From Gluconacetobacter sacchari (GTDB lineage Bacteria; Pseudomonadota; Alphaproteobacteria; Acetobacterales; Acetobacteraceae): a stretch of 64,000 bases of DNA. Of the stretch, positions 36,911-46,105 are shown in pieces. Below the pieces are notes generated by a model. The model was not told the origin of the DNA, did not search any database, and worked only from the letters and a program-made list of their open reading frames with translations. Within the stretch, counting starts at the first letter, position 1, and each line of letters starts with the position of its first letter. A program made the translations under genes and the position numbers. The stretch lies in the NCBI RefSeq assembly GCF_014174255.1, contig NZ_JABEQJ010000008.1, positions 1 through 64,000 on the forward strand. The letters run 5' to 3'.

Positions 36911-37600
36911 TCACGAGACAGCGTTCATATTGAGAGTGAAGAGGTCTAGGGCGGCGTCCGTTGGCCCTGAGCCGAAGCCGAAGACGAGGGTCGTATCGGC
37001 CGGAGACAGTTTCTGAAGCGGGCAGGTGAGCAGAGAGAACTCATTGGCGATTACTGGTGCCAGCACATCGCCACAGACGGTCACGCCACTGACACCCACG
37101 CCGCAAATGGCTGCCTCCGGCCCTGCGATCGCGCCATCTCCCTGGATATTCACCACCCAGACAAGGCGATCAGTCACCCGACTGCACACATCGACGCCAC
37201 AGACTGCCGGGCCACAGATGGCGGGCTCCGGCTCGTCGATCGTAATCGTCACGCCCACGGCCGCCGCCATGGCGATCAGGCCGGGAATGGTATTGTCGCC
37301 GACCGACACCCAGCGCTGCCACGCCAGCGCCTGGCGCAATGCGACGGTGGAAGCCAGCGCGTCGCGCCCGCATGGGTCGGGCCCCAGCGTCGCCTCGTAA
37401 TCGGATAGCAGCAGGGTCGACGTGCCGGGATTGATCTCCAGCTTCAGGGCATCCAGGAGCACCTCGGCTTCCGAGATGAGCCCCGCGCCGGGATAGAGAT
37501 AGCCGGCGACGTTGCTTTCCTCGTCGCCCGAGAGCGCGAAACCGGGCGGCAGGAATTCCCGCAGGCGCGCCTGGAGGATCTGGTCGGGGGTGCGGCTCAT
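36911..37600 (-). CDS. Tail protein, Mu gp48 / YmfQ family
   Basis: The 229-residue protein has the YmfQ/DUF2313 layout: RTPDQILQARLREFLPPGFA, LLLSDYEATLGPDPCG, and a Cys-rich segment (PAICGPAVCGVDVCSRV) near the middle that is typical of the family. In Mu, gp48 links the baseplate to the fibres. It overlaps the gp47 gene by 4 bp upstream and is followed by the fibre genes. Confidence 0.85.
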   Translation of the reverse strand: MSRTPDQILQARLREFLPPGFALSGDEESNVAGYLYPGAGLISEAEVLLDALKLEINPGTSTLLLSDYEATLGPDPCGRDALASTVALRQALAWQRWVSVGDNTIPGLIAMAAAVGVTITIDEPEPAICGPAVCGVDVCSRVTDRLVWVVNIQGDGAIAGPEAAICGVGVSGVTVCGDVLAPVIANEFSLLTCPLQKLSPADTTLVFGFGSGPTDAALDLFTLNMNAVS

Positions 37601-38676
37601 GCCACATCCTCCCAGGCGATCGCCCCAAGGACAGGCGCCTGATTCGCGGCCAGTTGCTCGTCTGCCGTCGGGTCCGACACGAAATGGCTGATCTCGCCCG
37701 CAATCGAGGAAATCGCGTCGGAGAGCTGTGATGTGTAGATCCAGCCGCCCAGCCCGATCCCGGCGTAATAGGTGGAGACGGCACCAGCAACGAGGGCGCG
37801 AGCGTTGACGGTATCCGGGTTGAGCGTAATCGTGGGATTACGCGTGACGATCTGGCCCGCGACGACAGTAACATTCCCGCGCACCGGCCGTTGAGCGTCG
37901 ATATAGGACTGGATCGACGCAACCTGGGCGGCCGTGGGCACAGTCGGGCCAGGCATCAGGACGAGCACCCCGACCGTGTTATCTCCGATCCAGCCGGGCA
38001 CGACATTGACGCTGCCGGCGCCCCCATCCTGCGCCAGCTCGGTATATTGTGCGACGGTGCCGGCGGCCGAACGCTTGCGCACCCGCAGCAGGATACGCGA
38101 TCGCCACGCCTCGACCTCCTCGATGTCGAGGCCGCCGGCCAGACCCGATCCATCGACGGCGGCGCTCGCAATGCCGGCAACGGCGGAAACCAGCGTCAGC
38201 GTGGTATTCGCCGCGATATTGCCGACCGCACCGCTCGTCTCGGCCTGTACCGGCACCGGCGATCCGATCGACCCGGCCGGGATGGTGACCGCTTGGGTCG
38301 TCATCCAGCGGACGCTGCCGTCCACCGTGAATTCGGTGCCGGCCGGCACGGGAACGGCCTGTGTGGAAGACAGCAGCACATAGCCGATTGCGGCCTTCGC
38401 GCCCTGGCGCGGCACGCCCCAGGTGTCGGCGTGCATCGGCAGCAGACCATCCAGCGTCGCAGTCTGGATGAACAATTCTTTCGCGAGCTGCTGCACCAGC
38501 AGATACAGCTCATACAGGCCCATGGCATGGACGACGGCCAGCACGTTTTCGAAGGTGTTGGCCGCGCGGCCGTCCAGCGTCACCAGCGTGCCGTCGTCAG
38601 CGGTGAACTGCCGACCATCCAGATAGGTGCAGAACCGTTCGGCCAGTTCTGCCGGAGTAGGGATTTGCAGCGTCAT
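37597..38676 (-). CDS. Baseplate protein J-like (Mu gp47)
   Basis: This 359-residue baseplate wedge protein belongs to the gpJ/gp47 family. Typical text is GLLPMHADTWGVPRQGAKAA, VPVPAGTEFTVDG and PVQAETSGAVGNIAANT. The C-terminal part (RNPTITLNPDTVNARALVAG) is also family-like. It forms the baseplate edge with gp46 and gp48. It overlaps both neighbours by 4 bp. Confidence 0.9.
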   Translation of the reverse strand: MTLQIPTPAELAERFCTYLDGRQFTADDGTLVTLDGRAANTFENVLAVVHAMGLYELYLLVQQLAKELFIQTATLDGLLPMHADTWGVPRQGAKAAIGYVLLSSTQAVPVPAGTEFTVDGSVRWMTTQAVTIPAGSIGSPVPVQAETSGAVGNIAANTTLTLVSAVAGIASAAVDGSGLAGGLDIEEVEAWRSRILLRVRKRSAAGTVAQYTELAQDGGAGSVNVVPGWIGDNTVGVLVLMPGPTVPTAAQVASIQSYIDAQRPVRGNVTVVAGQIVTRNPTITLNPDTVNARALVAGAVSTYYAGIGLGGWIYTSQLSDAISSIAGEISHFVSDPTADEQLAANQAPVLGAIAWEDVA

Positions 38677-39164
38677 GCGCTGGCACCGACCAGGACAGGA
38701 GCGCTCACGGTCACACCATACGCGACAACCGTCGCCCGCAAGCGCCCACGGGCAATCCAGTCGGCCGCGACGCTGTAGTCGTGGCCATGATCAGCCGCGA
38801 TCTCGCCGACCGATTCACTGAGATACTGGATCGCAGCCTGGCGCGTGACCTCGGTCTGCTTGGCATCCTCCAGCAGCCACATCCGCGATCCGGTGCGGCG
38901 ACCATCCGTGCGCACGGCATCGCCGACCCAGCCCCGCATGGCCAGCAGGCCGCCCGGTGCCACGCCGTTCAGCGTGCCGGGGATACGGTCGTCGGCCCGC
39001 GCGCGACGGTGCGACAGCATCGCGATCAGAAAGGTGCTGGCCGGCGTGCGGTCGATCACGATGCGCCCGCGCCCATTGCTCTTCGCTGCAACGCGCACGT
39101 CGCCACGCCTGGCGCCAGCGCGCCAGCCGATGGCGATATTCACATAGGGCACGGCGGTGGTCAT
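38673..39164 (-). CDS. Baseplate protein, Mu gp46 family
   Basis: This 163-residue protein starts at the ATG at 39164 (MTTAVPYVNIAIGWR). GP46-family elements include RTDGRRTGSRMWLLEDAKQT and AADWIARGRLRATVVAYG. It is a gpW/gp25-like inner baseplate component. It is the first gene downstream of the conserved late motif at 39195-39215, 30 bp from the motif edge, so it probably opens a separate late transcription unit with gp47, gp48 and the fibre genes. Confidence 0.82.
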   Translation of the reverse strand: MTTAVPYVNIAIGWRAGARRGDVRVAAKSNGRGRIVIDRTPASTFLIAMLSHRRARADDRIPGTLNGVAPGGLLAMRGWVGDAVRTDGRRTGSRMWLLEDAKQTEVTRQAAIQYLSESVGEIAADHGHDYSVAADWIARGRLRATVVAYGVTVSAPVLVGASA

Positions 39165-39194
39165 GCGCGCAGCATCGCGCGCGCGACGCCGCGC

Positions 39195-39215
39195 GTGCAT
39201 CATGCGAAATAGCAG
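39195..39215 (-). promoter_or_regulatory. Putative C-type late promoter element (copy 3, before gp46)
   Basis: Read on the minus strand, this is CTGCTATTTC followed by GCATGATGCAC. It shares the core GCATGATGCAC and the upstream TGCT arm with the copies at 51599 and 59923, and lies 30 bp from the gp46 start codon. It is the only non-coding break between gp45 and gp46. Confidence 0.65.
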
Positions 39216-39221
39216 GTAGCG

Positions 39222-39782
39222 TCAGGACGCCTGCGGCGGCCCGCTCGTATCCAGGCCCGACTGGACCTTGGTATGGGGATGGTCATGCAGGCTCACGCCG
39301 TTGGCCACCACATCCTGTGTCGCGGTGATCTTGCCGTTGACCTTCAAATCCACGGACAGCGTGGCGAGCGCGGCCGTCAGATCGAGGATCACATTGCCCC
39401 CGATCTCGACCTTCATTTCCTGCGCGGCCTGGATGCGGACGAACTTCCCGCCCTCAAGATAGACCGCCTGCCCGACAGCGTCGTAAAGGACCGTCTCGCC
39501 ATCGCCCAGCGCGCCCATATGCGCGAGCGACGGATTGGCGGGCGGCAGGGCAACCAGGTCTGCCTCGTCTGCGCCGGCCGCGAAGACATGCGTCACCGCC
39601 CCATCGACCGGAGCGCGCGATGACAGGCCGAACTGCTGATGCACCAGCACCTGGCTCCGGACATAGCCGGCGCGCCCCTCGATCGTGACATGCTGACCCG
39701 AAGCGCCATCGTCGATCGCGTGGACGACCGCCCGCCCGAACAGGCTACGCACGCGCTGCGCGATCTCATGCGCGATGCTCAC
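39222..39782 (-). CDS. Baseplate hub/spike assembly protein, Mu gp45 (gpV-like)
   Basis: The 186-residue protein fits Mu Gp45: an N-terminal OB-like part (HVTIEGRAGYVRSQVLVHQQ), a middle (EADLVALPPANPSLAH) and a C-terminal beta-helix spike with repeats (EIGGNVILDLTAALATLSVD). The end HDHPHTKVQSG includes the His-rich metal-binding tip typical of spikes. It overlaps gp44 by 4 bp. Confidence 0.85.
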   Translation of the reverse strand: MSIAHEIAQRVRSLFGRAVVHAIDDGASGQHVTIEGRAGYVRSQVLVHQQFGLSSRAPVDGAVTHVFAAGADEADLVALPPANPSLAHMGALGDGETVLYDAVGQAVYLEGGKFVRIQAAQEMKVEIGGNVILDLTAALATLSVDLKVNGKITATQDVVANGVSLHDHPHTKVQSGLDTSGPPQAS

Positions 39783-41149
39783 CGCGCCGATCCGTCGTAG
39801 ACGCGCCCCGTGCGCGTGCGCCGCGCGCCGTTATGGCGGTGATCGATATCCCCAGTCAGATCATAGGCGTCCGGCTGGACGACCGAGATCCGCGTCTGGT
39901 AGCCGCCCGGCCCATCGACCCAGGTCACGGCGCCGATCAGCATGTCCTGGTTCAGGTCCGCATACTGGTCCTGCACCGAGACCAGGGCATTGGGCAGCCA
40001 CAGCGCGCCATGGGCATGCAGCCCGGCGACCGTATAGACATGCATGGTGGCGCCAGCCCGGGTGGAGCGCAGTCGCCAGTCGGCCTGGTCCTGCAACGTC
40101 CAGGGCGTGGCATCGGTCCTGGGCTTCATCGCCTTCCGCCGATGCGGCGTACGGATGCCCCGATAGGCACTGGACGCAACGCTGCTGGCGGCGGCATTGG
40201 GATCGACCGGATTGGCCGCCTGCTGAGCCGCGATCGAGCCGCCCGACTGGGTCGATGACAGGAAGGCGCGCGGCCGGTGCCGGCGCACATCGGGATCGAT
40301 CGCATGGCCGTAACGCAGGATCGCCCGCGCCTCCGCCTGCGAGGGCGTAAGCTGCCCGGCGCCGGCGCTGAGCGGCGCCTGAAGCGGCGCTGATCCCGCT
40401 CTCAGCGGGCTCTGAGCCGGGCGCAGCAGAGAATTGAACGCCCCATGCACCCACACGTCCGAAAACCGCCCTCGCGAGGATTTCCGCACATCCAGACCCA
40501 GCACATTCCCCGGATTGCGCAGGCTGTCCGGCGCGCGCGTGCGCCCGGCCTGCGTCAGGATCACACCGCCCACCCCATCCGATGTCACCAGGATACCGCG
40601 CTGGCGGCTGTGCCGCTCGATCGCCGCCATCACCGTCTCGGCCGGCTCCAGCGCCACCAGGGTGAACGGCGCGCCGACATCGACGTCGGCCGATACGGTG
40701 ATCCCGAACGGATTGGACAGCGCCGACACCAGCTTGGCCAGCGTGATCTGCCGGTATTCGCCCGGCCCGATCGGATTGGCGCTGGCGTCGACCAGGTCGC
40801 CCGTCACATCGCGTCCCGAGATCGCGGCCTGGAACCCGTTGCCGTCCATCTGCAACTGGATGTCGTCGACCCAGCCCTTCAGGACCGTCTCGCCATAGAT
40901 CCGCACCTCGACCGGATCATGCTCGGAGATCCGCATCGCCTCCGCCAGGCCGGCTTTCGAAACCGGCGGCGCGGACGCATCGCCGAACGCTGCAAGATCA
41001 TGGCGCGGGAAATAACTGACGCGGAAGCCGCCCGCGATATCGGCCAGATCGCGCCCGGCTTCGGCCTCGGTATATTCCACCAGTTGCCGGCCGCCGACGA
41101 AGACCTGCATCGGGCGCGTGCTGCGCGTAACGGTGACGGTCTCGCTCAT
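39779..41149 (-). CDS. Baseplate hub protein, Mu gp44 (gpP)
   Basis: The protein is 456 residues from the ATG at 41149 (overlapping the previous stop as ATGA). Family-like text is VFVGGRQLVEYTEAEAGRDL and VEVRIYGETVLKGWVDDIQL, plus ERHSRQRGILVTSDGVGG. gpP is the T4 gp27-like hub that joins tube and spike. A stretch at about residues 250-330 is rich in short repeats (SPLRAGSAPLQAPLSAG) not usual for the family and may be an inserted linker. Confidence 0.85.
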   Translation of the reverse strand: MSETVTVTRSTRPMQVFVGGRQLVEYTEAEAGRDLADIAGGFRVSYFPRHDLAAFGDASAPPVSKAGLAEAMRISEHDPVEVRIYGETVLKGWVDDIQLQMDGNGFQAAISGRDVTGDLVDASANPIGPGEYRQITLAKLVSALSNPFGITVSADVDVGAPFTLVALEPAETVMAAIERHSRQRGILVTSDGVGGVILTQAGRTRAPDSLRNPGNVLGLDVRKSSRGRFSDVWVHGAFNSLLRPAQSPLRAGSAPLQAPLSAGAGQLTPSQAEARAILRYGHAIDPDVRRHRPRAFLSSTQSGGSIAAQQAANPVDPNAAASSVASSAYRGIRTPHRRKAMKPRTDATPWTLQDQADWRLRSTRAGATMHVYTVAGLHAHGALWLPNALVSVQDQYADLNQDMLIGAVTWVDGPGGYQTRISVVQPDAYDLTGDIDHRHNGARRTRTGRVYDGSAR

Positions 41150-42753
41150 GACGCCGTTTCCAGCGCCTCGACCGTTCCCGCCGGCACGATCGCCGGCAGT
41201 GCCAGGCCGTTGCGCGTCACCAGATCGCCGATCATCGGCACCACATTGTCGATCGTGTCGCCGGTCAGCGCATAGGCCAGCGTCCACACGCTCATCTCGC
41301 GCGGCACCGTCACCGACACCACGGACGGCAGGCGTCCGAGCCGTGCGGAAATATCGGCATAGACGGCCGCGCGGGTGGACTGGATCGCCTGATACAGATC
41401 CGCGATGGCCGAAGGCGCGATGCCGTTACCAACCGTCACGGCCGCCGCCGCCACCACAGCGTCGCCCAGCGCGTCCAGCGCCGCCACCAGCGCGTCGCGG
41501 GTCGATAGCGCATCCTGCTGGCTGGCGTAGCCGATCGCGGCGGCCGTCGCGATCGCCTGGGTGACGCAGGCGACGGCGGCGACCAGGGTGATCGCCCGCG
41601 CCGATCCGCACCCGGGTTGGGTCGCCAGCGTGCTGCCCGCATTCAGGCACCCTTGGGCGGCGGCGATCAACAGCGCGGTCCCGGCCTGCGGTGTCGGCGC
41701 CAGCATCAGCGTCCCGTTGCTCCCCTGCGCCGCCAGCTGCCCGAGATAGTCCTGGGTGCTGACCGACGGCGCGACGAACAGGCTTCCCGCATTGCTCGAT
41801 GTCGTGCCGGACGATGATCCCCCCGGCGCCACGGCCGCCGCCGTCGCCGGCAGCACGGCGTTGGCGATCGCCACCGGCACCCCGACCAGGGCATCCGTCA
41901 CCGCATCGGCGTAGGTGGTGCCGGTATTGGTCAGCGGCTGCGCGACGCCGGCCGACAGGGTCGCCAGCGGCGTGGCGCAGGCGGTCGCGATCGGCTCCGA
42001 CGCATCCGCGATCAGACCGCCGAACATTGCCCCGACCTGGCTGAAGCTGTTCTCCACCGACCGCACCAGGGACACGCCAATCAACAGCGGCGACAGCACC
42101 TGGCGCATGACCGAGGTCGCCTGATCGAGCATGCTGTCGGCCTGGTCCAGCAGCTTGCTCAGGCTGTCGAGCATCCCGCTGCTGGACGACTTTCTGGCCG
42201 ACGGCGCCGGTTCGCGCACCACGGTCATTTGCAGGGTGGCGACGCCCTGCTGGGTTTCGTCGAACCCGATGCGCGCTGGCTCGCCAACCAGGCGCACGCG
42301 CATCTCGCCCCACCACGGATGCACCAGCGTGGCCGGCCCCCTGGCCAGCAGCGCCGCGCGCATCAGCCCGGCGCGGTAGACGTAATCGTCGCCGCAGATC
42401 AGGCCCCGGATATGAATCGGCCCGTCATGCTGGCCCAGGTCCTGAAGCGCGAAATCGTCGATGCCGGGGAAGAACAACTGCACGACGCGGCGGCCGACCT
42501 CGTCCTCCGACGCCGGCATCGAAAACGTCACGCCCCGGAACTTGGCCTCGGCCAGACTGGCGGCCACCAGGGACGTCATGCCGCCGAGGCCCGACAGGTT
42601 GGCCAAGCCGCCCATCGGCCCGATCGTGCCGTTGAGCATCCCGATGGCCTGGCTCAGTGTGCCCACGGTGGATCTCGCGGTGGACAGCACGCCGCTGGCT
42701 GTGCCGGCGACCGCGCCGACCGTATTGCCGATCCGCGAGAGCGCGCCGCTCAT
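41146..42753 (-). CDS. DNA circularisation / tail protein N (Mu gp43)
   Basis: This 535-residue protein has an N-terminal Ala/Gly-rich leader. The DNA_circ_N domain (about residues 70-190) contains FRGVTFSMPASEDEVGRRVV, FFPGIDDFALQDLGQHDGP and LVHPWWGEMRVR. A long helical Ala-rich region follows. In Mu, protein N is a tail component next to the tape measure. It overlaps both neighbours by 4 bp. Confidence 0.85.
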   Translation of the reverse strand: MSGALSRIGNTVGAVAGTASGVLSTARSTVGTLSQAIGMLNGTIGPMGGLANLSGLGGMTSLVAASLAEAKFRGVTFSMPASEDEVGRRVVQLFFPGIDDFALQDLGQHDGPIHIRGLICGDDYVYRAGLMRAALLARGPATLVHPWWGEMRVRLVGEPARIGFDETQQGVATLQMTVVREPAPSARKSSSSGMLDSLSKLLDQADSMLDQATSVMRQVLSPLLIGVSLVRSVENSFSQVGAMFGGLIADASEPIATACATPLATLSAGVAQPLTNTGTTYADAVTDALVGVPVAIANAVLPATAAAVAPGGSSSGTTSSNAGSLFVAPSVSTQDYLGQLAAQGSNGTLMLAPTPQAGTALLIAAAQGCLNAGSTLATQPGCGSARAITLVAAVACVTQAIATAAAIGYASQQDALSTRDALVAALDALGDAVVAAAAVTVGNGIAPSAIADLYQAIQSTRAAVYADISARLGRLPSVVSVTVPREMSVWTLAYALTGDTIDNVVPMIGDLVTRNGLALPAIVPAGTVEALETAS

Positions 42754-45149
42754 GGCCGCCCCACCATGCGCCCGGTGTTCGGCTGGGCAATCGTCACGCC
42801 ATGCGTCGGCCCACCCGTCTGCCGCACCTGGAGTCCTCGATCGGCGGTGACATGCAGGTTGACCTGCTGGGCGCGACCGGCGGCGTTATGCGCGCCGGCA
42901 ACGGGCACCGCGACGGCCGGTGACGGCACCGGGGCCGCGAACCCCATATGCCGCCCCATCCACGAATGGTCGAACGCGCCCTCGAGGTCATGCAGCTTGC
43001 CGGTCAGGCCGTCGGTAAGCACATGCCATTCCGAGGTGATGCCGGACAGGATGCGTGACGGCAGGCCCCCGGTCCAACCGTCCAGCCAGTGAGTAAAGTC
43101 CAGGATGAGCTGTCGCCAGATATGCAGCCCGCCGGAGAAGATACTGCCGATGCCCCGGATCGCCTGACCGAGCCCGGTCAGGATGCGTTGCCCGTCAAAC
43201 GTGAACACGCCGGCCAGGACATTCGCGAAGCCACCGACCAGCCCGCCCAACCCCTTGAGTTCCGTTTTAAAGAAGCCGGAAAAGCGGTCCCAATGCATGG
43301 CAATGTCGGCGATGACGCCGGTAATGACAGCGCCCGCAATCACGAACACCCCGCCGAAACCGAGCATGGCAATGCGACCACCAATGAATGCGGCCCGCAT
43401 GCCCACCATCAGGGTGCGCAAGCTCCGCAGCGGCGCCAGAACGAGGGTGATCCCTGCCCGGAGTGGCCCCCAGATCACGCCCAATGCGGACAGCGCAGCA
43501 GTCAATCCCAGCGTCGCCCCCATGATTCCTGTAATGGCGGTCGTCGACCCGGGGACGTTCTTTTCCATCCAGTCGAACCCATCGACGGCATGATTCAGCG
43601 CTGAAGTCATCACGTTCAGCGTCGGCACGAAGCCTTCGCCGATCCGACGGTTCAACTGTGCGATGGCTTCCTCGAACATCTGAAGTCTGATCTGCGTTGA
43701 TGTCAGGCCGGTCGCATAGTCCCCGTTGATAACGGACTGATTTGCGCCGGACGTGCGCGCATGAATGTCCGTATATTGGTCCCAGTGCTTCATCAGCGCC
43801 GCCGCACCGACAAACGATTCATGGTTGCGGAAAATATCCGCCATGGCTTTGGCATCGGCTCCGCCGTGCGTCACACGACGGATCTGGTCCATGATCGCCA
43901 GCAGCGGATCGGCACCACGATCCCTCGCTTTCTGCTCGACCCCGAACATATCAACGCCGTAATGCTTGAGCCGCTCGCTCGTATGGCCCTGCATCAGGTC
44001 CACCAGCAACTGCTTCGTGTCCGTCACGGCTTCACTATCGTAACCGGTGGACTTGCGGATCACGGCCATGGTCGCGGCCAGGTCATCCACGCCCGCGCGA
44101 CCATGAATACCAAAAATGCCGGCCGTCGCCGCCGCCTGCGGCAATAGCGGCGCCAACTTCTCAAACGGCAGATCGGCAGATTTTCCGGCCAGCGCTATCG
44201 AGGCCAGCGCCCCGCCCAATTGGGCCGGACCAATCCCTAAACTTTCCTGCAACGAGAACGCACTGCGCGCTACCGCGTCCGGAGCGGCGGTATAGGCCGT
44301 CGCGATATGCGCGAGGGTCGGCATGAGCCCACTGATCTGAGCCGTCGAATAATTCTCGCGGGACAGAAAACCTGCCGCTTCTACCAGGTCCAGGCCACGC
44401 TGACCGGTCTGCCGCGCGAGCGCATCCATCTGACGTCCAAAGGAATGCACAAAGGCGCGGTTCGCGTCGCCGTGTAAGTCGCTCCCGATGCCGATATGCA
44501 CGAGCGTATTGTCATACTCGGCCAGCGCATGGATCGGCTCCAGTAGCCCCGCGCTCGCCATGACGGCCGTCATGCCATGATGCATGCTGTGTTGCAGGCT
44601 GTCGGAGAAACCACGCCCGGCTTCGCGAACGCTCCCGAAATAACCCGACGCTGCCGTGCCCATTCCACCCAGCGAGACGCCAGCCATGGCAGTCCGAATC
44701 TCGCGCAGTCGCATCAGCATCGCATCGAGCGCCGACGTCGCGCGGACCGCACCGCCCGCGATCTCGGCGCCCATGGTCTCGCCCTCGGCACCGGCCGTAA
44801 CTGCCGCGCCGCCGACCTCGCCCAAATTGACCGACAGCGAACTGGCCTGCCATGCCGCTTGGGTAAAGGCGGCGCTCAGACCCTCATAAGCGGCACTCGC
44901 CGCGCGCCCGGCTTCGGCCGCGCGGGTCGCGCCCTGGCTCGCCCCGCCCAGCGCACGGTCCAGCCGATCGGTCGCTTCCGTCGCCTGCGTCAGCGGCGCG
45001 ATCAGCCGTTCCAGCGGCGCCATGGCGGTCGCCAGCCGGTCCAGCGTCTCGTTCAGCTTGCCGAAGAGAGCGTCGAGCGAGCGGACGCCCCCCGATGCTT
45101 CGTCCTGGAGCGTCAGCCGCAGGGAGGCTGTCAGCGGCGCGCCGTTCAT
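42750..45149 (-). CDS. Tail tape measure protein
   Basis: The 799-residue protein has an Ala-rich coiled N-terminus and a TP901-type core (about residues 190-420; for example LMPTLAHIATAYTAAPDAVA and LQESLGIGPAQLGGALASIA). Two or three strongly hydrophobic segments follow (TGIMGATLGLTAALSALGVI and MLGFGGVFVIAGAVITGVIA). It sets tail length and may help DNA entry through the inner membrane. It starts one base after the stop of the frameshifted chaperone product. Confidence 0.9.
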   Translation of the reverse strand: MNGAPLTASLRLTLQDEASGGVRSLDALFGKLNETLDRLATAMAPLERLIAPLTQATEATDRLDRALGGASQGATRAAEAGRAASAAYEGLSAAFTQAAWQASSLSVNLGEVGGAAVTAGAEGETMGAEIAGGAVRATSALDAMLMRLREIRTAMAGVSLGGMGTAASGYFGSVREAGRGFSDSLQHSMHHGMTAVMASAGLLEPIHALAEYDNTLVHIGIGSDLHGDANRAFVHSFGRQMDALARQTGQRGLDLVEAAGFLSRENYSTAQISGLMPTLAHIATAYTAAPDAVARSAFSLQESLGIGPAQLGGALASIALAGKSADLPFEKLAPLLPQAAATAGIFGIHGRAGVDDLAATMAVIRKSTGYDSEAVTDTKQLLVDLMQGHTSERLKHYGVDMFGVEQKARDRGADPLLAIMDQIRRVTHGGADAKAMADIFRNHESFVGAAALMKHWDQYTDIHARTSGANQSVINGDYATGLTSTQIRLQMFEEAIAQLNRRIGEGFVPTLNVMTSALNHAVDGFDWMEKNVPGSTTAITGIMGATLGLTAALSALGVIWGPLRAGITLVLAPLRSLRTLMVGMRAAFIGGRIAMLGFGGVFVIAGAVITGVIADIAMHWDRFSGFFKTELKGLGGLVGGFANVLAGVFTFDGQRILTGLGQAIRGIGSIFSGGLHIWRQLILDFTHWLDGWTGGLPSRILSGITSEWHVLTDGLTGKLHDLEGAFDHSWMGRHMGFAAPVPSPAVAVPVAGAHNAAGRAQQVNLHVTADRGLQVRQTGGPTHGVTIAQPNTGRMVGRP

Positions 45150-45150
45150 G

Positions 45151-45325
45151 TCATCTCTCCATCCGCGCCGCTGCGGCCTGTTCCTCGAACAACGTCCTGG
45201 TGTGGTCGGACCAGAACCGCATCTCGTCCCATGTCAGCGCCAGCAGCTCGGCCCGCGACCAATGCAGGCTATTTGCCAGTGCCGTGACGACGACCGGCCA
45301 GTTTACTGGCCAGGATCGGTAAAAA
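45151..45325 (-). CDS. -1 frameshift extension of the tail assembly chaperone (GT/E'-like)
   Basis: After the chaperone frame stops at 45303, the -1 frame is open through the overlap to a TGA at 45151-45153. It reads WSRAELLALTWDEMRFWSDH followed by TRTLFEEQ, which resembles the T domain of tail chaperones (E+E' or gp41 type). It has no good start codon of its own. A run of five T on the minus strand (45325-45321, within GGCGTTTTTACC) is the likely slip site. A fused product of about 190 residues made in small amounts is expected. Confidence 0.75.
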
Positions 45326-45731
45326 CGCCGACGATCGCCGCCGCCGCCAGATAGTCCCGCGCGTCCAGTCGCTTGAGAACGTCCTCGCCGATGAAGCCGA
45401 CCAGGCCGGTCGACGCCTGAATCAGCCCGTTCATCGACCCGGCCATGCCACCCTTAGCCGCCTGGGCGCGCATGACGTCGGCGCCGGTCAGCGGTGAAAA
45501 TGACAGTGTGCTGATGACGGAACCGACATCTCCGCCGGGGCCGGTGGCTGTCAGCGTTACCGGATGGCGCAGGGACAGCACGACGTTGCCGTCCGGATTC
45601 CACGCCGCGCCCTTGGGCAGCTTGGGGCGCTGGTCCTGCTGCACCTCGATGTCGGCGGCGGGCTGATCCAGGCCAATCGCCTGGGCGCCGTAATTGATCG
45701 TGGGGGCGCCGAAATCATCCATGTTCATCAC
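45303..45731 (-). CDS. Tail assembly chaperone (Mu gp41-like)
   Basis: This 142-residue protein lies between tube and tape measure, the fixed place of tail chaperones. It has beta-rich text (SLRHPVTLTATGPGGDVGSV) and a helical end (EDVLKRLDARDYLAAAAIVG). It ends in VFTDPGQ just past the probable frameshift site, so a longer fusion with the 45151-45325 extension is likely. It overlaps the tube gene by 4 bp. Confidence 0.8.
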   Translation of the reverse strand: MMNMDDFGAPTINYGAQAIGLDQPAADIEVQQDQRPKLPKGAAWNPDGNVVLSLRHPVTLTATGPGGDVGSVISTLSFSPLTGADVMRAQAAKGGMAGSMNGLIQASTGLVGFIGEDVLKRLDARDYLAAAAIVGVFTDPGQ

Positions 45732-46102
45732 GAAGTCACCTGAATCGAGTAGTTATCGAAAAACCAGCGCAGCGCGGCCTTGCCGCCCTGGTCGCCGATC
45801 TGCGGCTTCTGTTCGAGGATCGCGTCCTCGATCGCAATCACCTGCCCGGTGTCGCATCGCACCTGGAGCGGCCCGCGCACGGACGGGTCGAACCCGTCCA
45901 GATTGTCACCGGTCCCCAGGGTGGTCGTCGCATTGACGGTGCCGCTCTGGTAGGAGCCTGCGGTCCGCGTGCGATAGCCGGTCGTGATCGCGGTATTCTT
46001 GCGCCCCGGCAGCTGGATATTGCTGCCCGGGGCGCAGTCGATCAGGGTCGTGCCCTTGTAGATCTGGACGATGCCGATGACGTCATTGGGGTTCGCGGCC
46101 AT
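45728..46102 (-). CDS. Tail tube protein (Mu gp40, M)
   Basis: The 124-residue protein is typical of the Mu-type tail tube: AANPNDVIGIVQIYKGTTLI, GSNIQLPGRKNTAITTG and GPLQVRCDTGQVI. It forms the inner tube of the contractile tail. It follows the sheath gene after 3 bp and overlaps the chaperone gene by 4 bp. Confidence 0.88.
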   Translation of the reverse strand: MAANPNDVIGIVQIYKGTTLIDCAPGSNIQLPGRKNTAITTGYRTRTAGSYQSGTVNATTTLGTGDNLDGFDPSVRGPLQVRCDTGQVIAIEDAILEQKPQIGDQGGKAALRWFFDNYSIQVTS

Positions 46103-46105
46103 CTA

